From positions 1 through 13,107 of the forward strand of contig CAJTTT010000051.1 in NCBI GenBank assembly GCA_910579285.1: a stretch of DNA of 13,107 nucleotides. Reading direction: 5' to 3'. Origin of the DNA: an uncultured Lachnospiraceae bacterium. GTDB taxonomy: Bacteria > Bacillota > Clostridia > Lachnospirales > Lachnospiraceae. This document shows, one piece after another, positions 6,904-13,107 of this stretch. Within the stretch, counting starts at the first letter, position 1. Each line of letters starts with the position of its first letter. The position numbers and the translations under genes were made by a program. Under the pieces are notes generated by a model. It did no database searches, was not told where the DNA came from, and saw only the letters and a list, made by a program, of their open reading frames with translations.

Positions 6904-7950
6904 ATGGATAAAACAACTCGACAAAAAATAATTGCATATTATACCAGCGTGGCCAAAAAGAATAGGCTGCTGAAATATCCCTGCCTTGCAGGAATGTCGA
7001 TGACGCTCGTTTTCTATTATATGGGCATGCATTTTCTGACAAATGGGAAGCGGTACGCCAGCATGCTTTTTGTAGTCATCTTTTTTATGAGCAGCTGCAG
7101 TTTTTCTTTTGCTGTGTTTGCAGAGCGGACAGGATTTACAAGCGCGCAGGAAACTTACAGTGCGATTGTGGAAACTTCGGATGTCTCGCTGGCGAAGCTG
7201 GAACCGGTGGATCCACAGGTGGAGGAGATTCTGGAAGAGGGGAATATTGTCGCTTCGGAGCATGATGTGGAAGCTGAGACATACACGCTGGATGATCTGC
7301 TGGAGCAGCATGAACATGGGCATGATGTGGAAACGCAGGAGGAGTATGCGGAGGCGGGGACAAGTGCAGGACTTGCCTTTGACAGCTCAGATTGGCGTCT
7401 CGTTCTTATTAACAAGCAGCATCCCATTCCTGAAGAGTATGATTTCAAGCTGGGCACGTTTACGTCCGGCATGCGTTGTGATGAGCGGGTGATAGAGGAC
7501 CTGCTGCTTATGATGCAGGCGGCGAAGAATGACGGTCTGAATCTGGTGGTCAGATCTCCTTACAGGACCTCAGATCATCAGGAGGATAATTTTAACGACA
7601 GGATCAAGTCTTATATGAGGCAGGGTCTATCTTATATGGAGGCTTACAAGGCTACTTCCAGAGTGATTACGGTTCCGGGGTGCAGCGAACACGAAGTGGG
7701 ACTGGCGCTTGACATTACTTCCGATACTTTTATTCCGCTGCTGCAGGGCTTTGCGGATACGGAGGAAGGGCAGTGGCTGGAGGATCACAGTTATGAGTAT
7801 GGGTTTATCCTGCGCTATCCATCTGGAAAAGAGTACATCACCGGCATTGAGTATGAACCGTGGCATTTTCGGTATGTGGGCCGGGAGGCAGCTGCGATTA
7901 TGACTGAGGAAGAATTGTGCCTGGAAGAGTTCTGGGATAAGTATTTGTAA
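6904..7950 (+). CDS. VanY-type D-alanyl-D-alanine carboxypeptidase (peptidase M15B)
   Basis: A 348-residue membrane-anchored zinc peptidase expected to trim the terminal D-Ala from peptidoglycan stem peptides outside the membrane. The catalytic domain occupies about 160-340. It shows the M15 signatures SEHEVGLALD (H263 and D270 as zinc ligands) and EPWHFRYVG (E318 as general base, H321 as third ligand), with the substrate-binding region VVRSPYRTS (215-223). The N-terminal part has two hydrophobic stretches (about 27-45 and 52-73) with basic residues before each. An acidic linker follows (about 80-155) with a short HEHGHD cluster. The start at 6904 fits the promoter at 6838-6865, although the ribosome site (TGGGGAT) is weak. 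No VanR/VanS or VanX genes are nearby, so a cell-wall remodelling role is more likely than vancomycin resistance. Confidence 0.88.
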   Translation: MDKTTRQKIIAYYTSVAKKNRLLKYPCLAGMSMTLVFYYMGMHFLTNGKRYASMLFVVIFFMSSCSFSFAVFAERTGFTSAQETYSAIVETSDVSLAKLEPVDPQVEEILEEGNIVASEHDVEAETYTLDDLLEQHEHGHDVETQEEYAEAGTSAGLAFDSSDWRLVLINKQHPIPEEYDFKLGTFTSGMRCDERVIEDLLLMMQAAKNDGLNLVVRSPYRTSDHQEDNFNDRIKSYMRQGLSYMEAYKATSRVITVPGCSEHEVGLALDITSDTFIPLLQGFADTEEGQWLEDHSYEYGFILRYPSGKEYITGIEYEPWHFRYVGREAAAIMTEEELCLEEFWDKYL

Positions 7951-8017
7951 TGTTCCCATGCATGGAATTAGGGTTAACAGAAAGGAGCAGGCCGGAGAAG
8001 CCTGGAAATGAGGTATT

Positions 8018-9157
8018 ATGTATCGGATTTTAAAGCGGGAAGGCAGGGCGAAGCGGGCCGAATTTACGACAGTACACGGCACGGTCCAGACCCCTGTCTT
8101 TATGAATGTAGGAACGGCGGCCGCCATCAAAGGTGCGGTCTCCACAGAGGATCTGGAACAGATCGGCACGCAGGTGGAGCTGTCCAACACTTATCATCTG
8201 CATGTGAGGCCGGGCGATCAGATTATCAGAGAACTGGGCGGTCTGCATAAGTTTATGTCATGGAACAAACCGATTCTTACGGATTCGGGAGGATTTCAAG
8301 TGTTTTCTCTGGCAGGGCTTAGGCGGATTAAGGAGGAGGGCGTCTACTTTCGCTCGCATATAGACGGCCATAAGATTTTCATGGGGCCGGAGGAGAGTAT
8401 GCAGATTCAGTCTAATCTCGCGTCCACCATCGCTATGGCTTTTGACGAGTGCCCTCCCAGCATGGCGGAGAGGAAATATGTGGAGGATTCCGTGGCGCGT
8501 ACGACCAGGTGGCTTGTCCGCTGTAAACAGGAGATGGCGCGGCTGAACGGATTAGAGGATACGATCAATAAAAAGCAGCTGTTATTTGGGATTAACCAGG
8601 GTGCGGTTTTCGATGACATTCGCGTGGAACATGCAAAACGGATTTCGGAACTCGACTGTGACGGGTATGCGCTGGGCGGCCTGGCGGTGGGAGAGAGCCA
8701 TGAACAGATGTATCATGTGATCGAGGAAACGGTTCCTTATCTGCCGGCAGACAAACCTACCTATCTGATGGGAGTAGGGACACCGGCGAATATTCTGGAG
8801 GCGGTGGAGCGCGGCGTAGACTTCTTTGACTGCGTATATCCCACGAGAAACGGGCGGCATGGTCATCTGTATACGAACCGTGGGAAGATCAATCTCTTTA
8901 ATGCAAAATATGAGCTGGATGACAGGCCCATTGAGGAGGGATGCCCCTGTCCGGCCTGCAGACGCTATTCCAGAGCTTATATCAGACATCTTCTGAAGGC
9001 GAAAGAAATGCTGGGGATGCGTCTTTGTGTGCTCCATAATCTCTATTTTTATAATACGATGATGACGGAAATCAGGGACGCACTGGACGAGGGACGGTTC
9101 GCGGCGTATAAGAGAGACAAGCTATCCGGCATGCAGAAAGCAGGACAGGAAGCCTGA
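8018..9157 (+). CDS. tgt: tRNA-guanine (queuine) transglycosylase
   Basis: Exchanges guanine-34 in GU(N) anticodons for the queuosine precursor preQ1, in the cytoplasm. The 379-residue length is typical. D89 lies in LTDSGGFQVFS (catalytic acid/base), and D271 in DFFDCVYPTRNGRHG is the nucleophile that forms the covalent tRNA intermediate. Zinc ligands are C309, C311, C314 and H340 (CPCPAC...LCVLHN). ALGGLAVGE (218-226) is another family signature. The start at 8018 gives the normal MYRILK...EGRAKRAE beginning; GAGG lies only four bases upstream and AAAGGAG is further away, so initiation may be modest. An overlapping ATG at 8008 is in another frame. The neighbour yajC is the usual partner; queA is not visible in the window. 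Confidence 0.97.
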   Translation: MYRILKREGRAKRAEFTTVHGTVQTPVFMNVGTAAAIKGAVSTEDLEQIGTQVELSNTYHLHVRPGDQIIRELGGLHKFMSWNKPILTDSGGFQVFSLAGLRRIKEEGVYFRSHIDGHKIFMGPEESMQIQSNLASTIAMAFDECPPSMAERKYVEDSVARTTRWLVRCKQEMARLNGLEDTINKKQLLFGINQGAVFDDIRVEHAKRISELDCDGYALGGLAVGESHEQMYHVIEETVPYLPADKPTYLMGVGTPANILEAVERGVDFFDCVYPTRNGRHGHLYTNRGKINLFNAKYELDDRPIEEGCPCPACRRYSRAYIRHLLKAKEMLGMRLCVLHNLYFYNTMMTEIRDALDEGRFAAYKRDKLSGMQKAGQEA

Positions 9158-9196
9158 TGCGGGGAAGTGGGCTTTGTGAAATTTTTAGGAAGGGGC

Positions 9197-9225
9197 TTGT
9201 TTTTCCTTTCTAAGTTGTGTATGAT
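9197..9225 (+). promoter_or_regulatory. Promoter candidate for yajC
   Basis: TTGTTT (9197-9202), 17 bp, TATGAT (9220-9225). It lies in the 109-bp gap between tgt and yajC and predicts a start near 9232. It would allow yajC expression independent of tgt; no terminator is seen between the two genes. Confidence 0.5.
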
Positions 9226-9266
9226 ATGCAATAGTATTTTACTGATTAAATAACGGAGGAAATGAT

Positions 9267-9581
9267 ATGAGATTATTGTTATCGGCTGATGCGGCGGCGG
9301 CTTCTGGCGGCGGTATGATTATGATTATGTATATTGTCATCATTGTTGCGTTCATGTATTTTGTTATGATTCGTCCGCAGAAAAAGGAGCAGAAAAGGGT
9401 GGCATCAATGCTGGCAGATATGTCAGTGGGCGACTGTATCTTGACGAACAGCGGGTTTTACGGGATTGTGATTGACATTACTGACGATACGGTTATCGTT
9501 GAGTTTGGAAGCAACAAAAACTGTCGTATTCCCATGCAGAAGTCAGCGATTGCGCAGGTTGAAAAGGCGGAAGCAGAGTAG
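9267..9581 (+). CDS. yajC: Preprotein translocase subunit YajC
   Basis: A small single-span membrane protein associated with the Sec translocon through SecDF. The 104-residue length is normal for the family. A short N-terminal segment rich in alanine and glycine leads into one transmembrane helix (about 17-35), then the signature RPQKKEQKR (36-44). A small soluble domain follows, with the motif GDCILTNSGFYGIVIDI (55-71). GGAGGA six bases before the ATG supports the start at 9267. tgt lies directly upstream, as in many bacteria. The secD and secF genes that often follow are absent; a terminator and an unrelated lipoprotein gene come next. Confidence 0.95.
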   Translation: MRLLLSADAAAASGGGMIMIMYIVIIVAFMYFVMIRPQKKEQKRVASMLADMSVGDCILTNSGFYGIVIDITDDTVIVEFGSNKNCRIPMQKSAIAQVEKAEAE

Positions 9582-9603
9582 AGACTGCCGGCAGATAGAG
9601 TTG

Positions 9604-9632
9604 GGTCATGGCATTGTGCCATGACCTTTTTT
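9604..9632 (+). terminator. Intrinsic terminator of yajC
   Basis: GGTCATGGCA (9604-9613) and TGCCATGACC (9617-9626) form a perfect 10-bp stem with a TTG loop, followed by six T (9627-9632). It ends the tgt-yajC transcript. Confidence 0.93.
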
Positions 9633-9677
9633 GCTGATAAAACAAGTAAGGAAAACGATTTCTTTTTGGGAAAGTGA

Positions 9678-9706
9678 TTGACAAAGTCATATAGATGCAG
9701 TAAAAT
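9678..9706 (+). promoter_or_regulatory. Strong sigma-A type promoter of the lipoprotein gene
   Basis: A consensus TTGACA (9678-9683), exactly 17 bp, and TAAAAT (9701-9706, one mismatch to TATAAT). The predicted start is A9713. The -10 box overlaps the 5' arm of the hairpin at 9702-9745, so transcripts from here lack the outer half of that arm. Confidence 0.8.
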
Positions 9707-9748
9707 TTCGTCATCATGTGTAAAGACACATGATGACGAAATTTTTTT
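9702..9748 (+). terminator. 20-bp hairpin with T-run, overlapping the promoter -10
   Basis: 9702-9721 pairs perfectly with 9726-9745 around AAAG, and seven T occupy 9742-9748, the layout of an intrinsic terminator. It lies directly before the lipoprotein ribosome site. RNA reading in from upstream would form the full stem and stop. RNA starting at about 9713 keeps only a 9-bp 5'-terminal hairpin (9713-9721 with 9726-9734) set back from the T-run, and should escape. The dyad could also act as a DNA operator. Confidence 0.7.
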
Positions 9749-9766
9749 ATGATGGAGGAGATTGTA

Positions 9767-10183
9767 ATGAAAAGAAGATCGATGAAAGCATTTGTATGCG
9801 CAACAGTTATGGCTCTTGCTATGATGGTGACAGCCTGCGGCGGCTCCAAGACTCTGGAAGAGTATATGAAGAGCGATCCGGCGGCTCAGAAGGAGCTTGA
9901 AGACCAGGCTGCGGCACAGGGCAATGACCAGATGGATATTACCATCGAGGTGACCGGGAACGATGTGGTGTGTACGGCTACTTTTAAGGATTCTGTAGAG
10001 CTGCCGGAGGATATGGCAGAAACGCTGAGTGCAGGCATAAACGAGCTGGACAGCTCATTTTCAAGCATTGCAGGCATGCTGGATGATGCCATCGGCGCTG
10101 AAAAAGGAACGGTGTCTTACGGCGTCAAGTATTGTGATGCTGACGGCAACGTTCTCGCGGAAGGAACCTTCAGAGCAGAGTAG
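9767..10183 (+). CDS. Small lipoprotein, DUF4854-like
   Basis: A 138-residue predicted lipoprotein anchored on the outer face of the membrane. The signal peptide has a basic start (MKRRSMK), a hydrophobic core and the lipobox VTAC with the lipidated Cys24, followed by GGSKTLEEYMKSDP. The mature part (about 110 residues) looks like the DUF4854 family of clostridial lipoproteins, recalled from the TLEEYMKSDP start and the ITIEVTGNDVVCTATFKD strand pattern. Its function is not known. ATG 9767 is preferred because GGAGGAG lies six bases upstream; in-frame ATGs at 9749 and 9752 would fall before that ribosome site. It appears to be a single-gene unit with its own promoter and terminator. Confidence 0.85.
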   Translation: MKRRSMKAFVCATVMALAMMVTACGGSKTLEEYMKSDPAAQKELEDQAAAQGNDQMDITIEVTGNDVVCTATFKDSVELPEDMAETLSAGINELDSSFSSIAGMLDDAIGAEKGTVSYGVKYCDADGNVLAEGTFRAE

Positions 10184-10213
10184 TTTTGAAAGAAAATGGA
10201 TCAGGAATAAAAG

Positions 10214-10240
10214 CCGGGCGCGCAAGCGGCCCGGTTTTTT
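10214..10240 (+). terminator. Intrinsic terminator of the lipoprotein gene
   Basis: CCGGGC (10214-10219) pairs with GCCCGG (10229-10234), with possible inner CGC/GCG pairing, followed by six T (10235-10240). Confidence 0.92.
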
Positions 10241-10244
10241 GCTG

Positions 10245-10273
10245 TTGAAATTTACACGCGAATAGTCTAAAAT
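10245..10273 (+). promoter_or_regulatory. Promoter of leuB
   Basis: TTGAAA (10245-10250), 17 bp, TAAAAT (10268-10273). It starts five bases after the T-run of the preceding terminator and predicts a transcript start near 10280, about 78 nt before the leuB ATG. Confidence 0.7.
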
Positions 10274-10319
10274 ATATAAGTATTATTTTATGATAAAACA
10301 GTTTTGGGATTGAGAAGAC

Positions 10320-10342
10320 GAGCGAAGTCTGGCAGACAGCTC
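10320..10342 (+). other. Hairpin in the leuB leader
   Basis: GAGC (10320-10323) pairs with GCTC (10339-10342), and GTCT (10327-10330) with AGAC (10334-10337), with a GGC loop and a GAA / A internal loop. It ends five bases before the ribosome site GGAGG (10348-10352). It could modulate translation. No leucine codon run or T-box is visible. Confidence 0.4.
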
Positions 10343-10357
10343 AGAACGGAGGAACTT

Positions 10358-11443
10358 ATGGAGTTAAAGATAACCTGTATACCCGGAGACGGGATTGGCC
10401 CGGAAATCGTAGCAGAGGCAAAAAAAGCGCTGGATGCGGTGGCGGAAAAATACGGACATCATATGCAGTATACGGACATTCTGATGGGCGGCGCGTCCAT
10501 AGATGTGCATGGCGTACCGTTGACGGATGAGGCGGTGGAAACTGCGCGGAGTGCGGATGCGGTGCTGATGGGATCGATCGGCGGCGACACGACCACTTCT
10601 CCCTGGTATAAGCTTGCGCCGAATCTGCGGCCGGAGGCGGGACTTTTGGCCATCCGCAAGGCGTTAAATCTTTTTGCCAATCTTCGGCCTGCAGTTTTGT
10701 ATGAAGAGCTGGCCGGGGCATGTCCTCTGAAAACAGAAATTTCCGAAAAAGGTTTTGATATGCTGATTATGCGCGAACTGACAGGCGGTCTCTATTTCGG
10801 AGAGAGAAAGACCACGGAGGAGAACGGCATAAGAAAAGCGGTAGATACGCTGACTTACGATGAAAATGAGATCCGCAGGATTGCCATTAAGGGATTTGAC
10901 ATTGCCAGAAAGCGCAAAAAGAAAGTGACCAGCGTGGACAAGGCGAATGTGCTTGATTCCTCCAGACTCTGGAGAGCGGTGGTGGAAGAAGTGGCGAAGG
11001 ATTATCCCGATGTTATCCTGGAACATATGCTGGTGGATAACTGCGCCATGCAGCTTGTAAAAGATCCCGCCCAGTTTGACGTGATTCTGACGGAGAATAT
11101 GTTTGGAGACATCCTGTCTGATGAGGCGAGCATGGTAACCGGCTCGATCGGCATGCTGGCGTCAGCCTCCTTAAATGACACGAAATTTGGACTGTATGAG
11201 CCGAGCCACGGCTCAGCGCCTGACATAGCAGGTAAGGATCTGGCAAACCCAATAGCAACCATTCTCTCAGCGTCCATGATGCTGCGCTACAGCTTTGATC
11301 TGGACAAGGAGGCGGATGCCATTGACGGTGCCGTAAAACAGGTGCTTAAGGACGGCTACCGTACCGGGGACATCATGTCTGATGGCTGTGAGAAGGTAGG
11401 GTGTAAAAAGATGGGCGATTTGATTGTGGAAAGAATCAAATAA
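10358..11443 (+). CDS. leuB: 3-Isopropylmalate dehydrogenase
   Basis: The NAD-dependent oxidative decarboxylase of leucine synthesis, converting 3-isopropylmalate to 2-oxoisocaproate in the cytoplasm. The 361-residue length is normal. Seen are IPGDGIGPEI (8-17), LRPAVLYEEL (109-118), the IMRELTGGLYFGE segment (137-149) that separates LeuB from isocitrate dehydrogenases, catalytic K195 and D227, the metal ligands D251 and D255 in the NMFGDILSDEASM signature (247-259), and YEPSHGSAPDIAGKDLANP (280-298). The ATG at 10358 follows GGAGG by five bases; the frame is open upstream to 10304 but without similarity. It stands without leuA, leuC or leuD, has its own promoter, and is followed after 4 bp by a membrane protein gene. 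Confidence 0.97.
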   Translation: MELKITCIPGDGIGPEIVAEAKKALDAVAEKYGHHMQYTDILMGGASIDVHGVPLTDEAVETARSADAVLMGSIGGDTTTSPWYKLAPNLRPEAGLLAIRKALNLFANLRPAVLYEELAGACPLKTEISEKGFDMLIMRELTGGLYFGERKTTEENGIRKAVDTLTYDENEIRRIAIKGFDIARKRKKKVTSVDKANVLDSSRLWRAVVEEVAKDYPDVILEHMLVDNCAMQLVKDPAQFDVILTENMFGDILSDEASMVTGSIGMLASASLNDTKFGLYEPSHGSAPDIAGKDLANPIATILSASMMLRYSFDLDKEADAIDGAVKQVLKDGYRTGDIMSDGCEKVGCKKMGDLIVERIK

Positions 11444-11447
11444 TAAC

Positions 11448-13094
11448 ATGAGTTATTTTGTGAAAAATTTTGGAACCAAGGGAACGGCGTATTTTGTGGC
11501 GGGGAAAAAACCGACGATGACCGCACAGACAAAAGTCTTTCTCCTGTTCTTTACCGTGATGGCGGTATATTACGGGAGAAGGATGTTTCTTTTGACGCCC
11601 TGGTATGATGAACTGTACACATATTTCTACTTTATCAGCAGGGGGCCGGTATATGCGGCGATTCACTGGCCGCTTCCCAACAATCATGTGGGGTATTCCA
11701 TATTGTCAGCCTGTCTGGGGATATTTGGCAGCGAACCTGTCGCTCTGCGTGGTGTATCCTATTTATGCAGTCTGGGCAGTCTTGTTCTTCTGTACCGTAT
11801 CTCCCTGAAGTATCTCGCGGAAGAGATTGCGCTTATTCCCACGTTTGTTTTTGCGGGCATGTATATGGTCAATCAGCTTGCGGTACAGGGCAGAGGCTAT
11901 GCGCTTGTGACGTTCTGCTATCTGACAGCGTTGACAGCCCTTTATGCCATTGTGGCGGAGAAGAAAGATAACAAGTGTAACTATATTTTGTTCGGGGCGG
12001 CGCTTGTGATTGCTCTGTGGGCGATTCCGAGTAGTCTGTATGTGGTGATGCCGGTCTGTATGATCGGGGGCTTTTTGCTCCTTCTTGACAGGGATTACAA
12101 GCGGCTTTGCCGGCTGATTGCGGCGTCTCTGGTCAGTGCGGTGTGCACGGCAGGGTTATATGGCGTTCTGTGGCTGGCAATCGGCTCAAATCTGCTTTCC
12201 AAGATGCCGGACGGACCTTTTTATACGGCAGGGCATATTGATATCATTCTCCATGCGCCGTTTCAGGCGCTGCGGGAGGGCATTGATTATATGCTTGCCA
12301 CGCCTTATATCCAGAGCATGACCAGACAGGAATTTTGGGGGCAGGCGGGACACTGGCTGGAGACGCTGTTTGGATCGCAGCTTTCGCCCGGTGCAGGACT
12401 CTGGGGGAATTTGATGTGTTTCCTGCTTCCGGCAGGGATTCTGGCGGCGGTGGTCTGTCTGGTCAGACGGCCGAAAAAGGTTTTTTGGGAGTGGTATTTT
12501 GTTCTGACAGCCGTTCTGCTGGCAGCTGCGCTTGTGATACAATGCAAGCTCCCCTATCAGAGAGTGTTTTCCTTCCTCGGCGTGTGGGCGGCGCTGCTGA
12601 TCGGGTGGCTGGTTCAGCGGCTGATGATGATTTTTGAGAAACTGCCCGATATCCGTTTCAAGAATGGAATAGGGCGAGGATGTCGTCTGGCTGTTTATAT
12701 AGCGGCAGGCGTTTCCTGGGCTTTTGTGCTGGCGGATATGACGCCGTACAGCATAAGGGATGAGCTGATCGCGGATGCCTTTGGGCAGATTACAATAGAA
12801 GATACGGATATTGTGGCGGTGACAGACTGCGATCAGGAGTATCTGCTTTTGTATCTCTACGGAAAGCAGGATGAGCAGATCACAAGGGATCTGGCGGCGG
12901 CTGACGTGATCCTTCTGGACAAGGCGCTTCTTGGACTGCCATACGGTTACAAGGAGGCGCCGGAGGAGTGGAAGTTTTATCTTACCCGGGAGGATGTGGA
13001 AGCCCGGCAGACTTATATAGAAGAAAATATGGCACAAATTTATGAAAACTGGCAATTTATCCTGTTTGAAGGAAATCAAGCGCGAACGAAGTGA
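11448..13094 (+). CDS. GT-C-type multi-pass membrane glycosyltransferase-like protein
   Basis: A 548-residue membrane protein with roughly 11-12 hydrophobic segments over 29-430 and a soluble C-terminal part (about 435-548). It resembles the GT39/PMT and ArnT-like GT-C superfamily, which transfers sugars from polyprenyl-phosphate donors outside the membrane. PWYDELYTY (51-59) places an acidic DE pair (54-55) in the first outer loop, as in that superfamily. PNNHVGYSIL (77-86) and GRGYAL (148-153) fit its typical early motifs. Donor and acceptor cannot be inferred. The ATG at 11448 is four bases after leuB; the ribosome site is weak (GGAAAG about 14 bases away), suggesting translational coupling. 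ATG 11517, after GGGGAAA, is an alternative. The stop codon lies inside a hairpin. Confidence 0.72.
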   Translation: MSYFVKNFGTKGTAYFVAGKKPTMTAQTKVFLLFFTVMAVYYGRRMFLLTPWYDELYTYFYFISRGPVYAAIHWPLPNNHVGYSILSACLGIFGSEPVALRGVSYLCSLGSLVLLYRISLKYLAEEIALIPTFVFAGMYMVNQLAVQGRGYALVTFCYLTALTALYAIVAEKKDNKCNYILFGAALVIALWAIPSSLYVVMPVCMIGGFLLLLDRDYKRLCRLIAASLVSAVCTAGLYGVLWLAIGSNLLSKMPDGPFYTAGHIDIILHAPFQALREGIDYMLATPYIQSMTRQEFWGQAGHWLETLFGSQLSPGAGLWGNLMCFLLPAGILAAVVCLVRRPKKVFWEWYFVLTAVLLAAALVIQCKLPYQRVFSFLGVWAALLIGWLVQRLMMIFEKLPDIRFKNGIGRGCRLAVYIAAGVSWAFVLADMTPYSIRDELIADAFGQITIEDTDIVAVTDCDQEYLLLYLYGKQDEQITRDLAAADVILLDKALLGLPYGYKEAPEEWKFYLTREDVEARQTYIEENMAQIYENWQFILFEGNQARTK

Positions 13095-13106
13095 GCATTT
13101 GATTTC
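13072..13106 (+). other. Hairpin containing the stop codon of the last gene
   Basis: GAAATCAA (13072-13079) pairs with TTGATTTC (13099-13106). Inside, 13082-13087 pairs with 13091-13096 around a GAA loop, with two adjacent G-A mismatches that can stack as sheared pairs. The TGA stop is 13092-13094. It may be a terminator whose T-run is beyond the window or another copy of an interspersed repeat. Confidence 0.55.
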
Positions 13107-13107
13107 A

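Noticed and set aside
6904..7950. Vancomycin resistance locus
   Set aside because: Only a VanY-type peptidase is present; no VanH, VanA-type ligase, VanX or VanRS genes are visible.
12186..13079. Minus-strand open frame of 297 codons opposite the GT-C gene
   Set aside because: It is antisense to a gene with clear membrane segments and family motifs; the predicted peptide is rich in H, R, Q and P, typical of a shadow frame.

Overview
The window looks like a chromosomal segment from a low-to-mid-GC Firmicute, most likely of the Lachnospiraceae / Clostridium cluster XIVa type. This is judged from AGGAGG-type ribosome sites, mixed codon use, the DUF3737 and small-lipoprotein families, and short GAA-loop hairpin repeats between genes. 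The taxonomic call is an inference from style, not a database match. No phage, transposase, CRISPR array, rRNA or tRNA gene is visible. Most of the window is housekeeping and cell-envelope genes, all complete except that leader and trailer sequences are cut at the two window ends.

Left part (1-5213, all + strand): a hairpin-rich leader, then tyrS (tyrosyl-tRNA synthetase), an orphan DRE-TIM aldolase, and a membrane-anchored GH25 lysozyme with two SH3 repeats. Next comes a gap of about 210 bp filled by a structured repeat element, then a DUF3737 beta-helix protein. The aldolase and lysozyme are 23 bp apart and probably share a transcript. A 20-bp bidirectional terminator separates the DUF3737 gene from the convergent aroC.

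Middle (5379-7950): aroC (chorismate synthase, - strand) and a VanY-type carboxypeptidase (+ strand) diverge from a 424-bp AT-rich and purine-rich region. That region holds three inverted repeats on the aroC side and an extended -10 promoter on the carboxypeptidase side.

Right part (8018-13094, + strand): tgt and yajC keep the common bacterial tgt-yajC order, but secD and secF do not follow. A small DUF4854-type lipoprotein gene comes next. It is driven by a promoter whose -10 box lies inside the 5' arm of a perfect 20-bp terminator-like hairpin. Then comes leuB (orphan, with its own promoter), and 4 bp later a multi-pass GT-C-type membrane protein. The window closes on another hairpin that contains that gene's stop codon.

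The two most noteworthy non-coding signals are the multi-hairpin element at 4138-4341 and the promoter-inside-terminator arrangement at 9678-9748. I did not find a convincing new multi-gene system.
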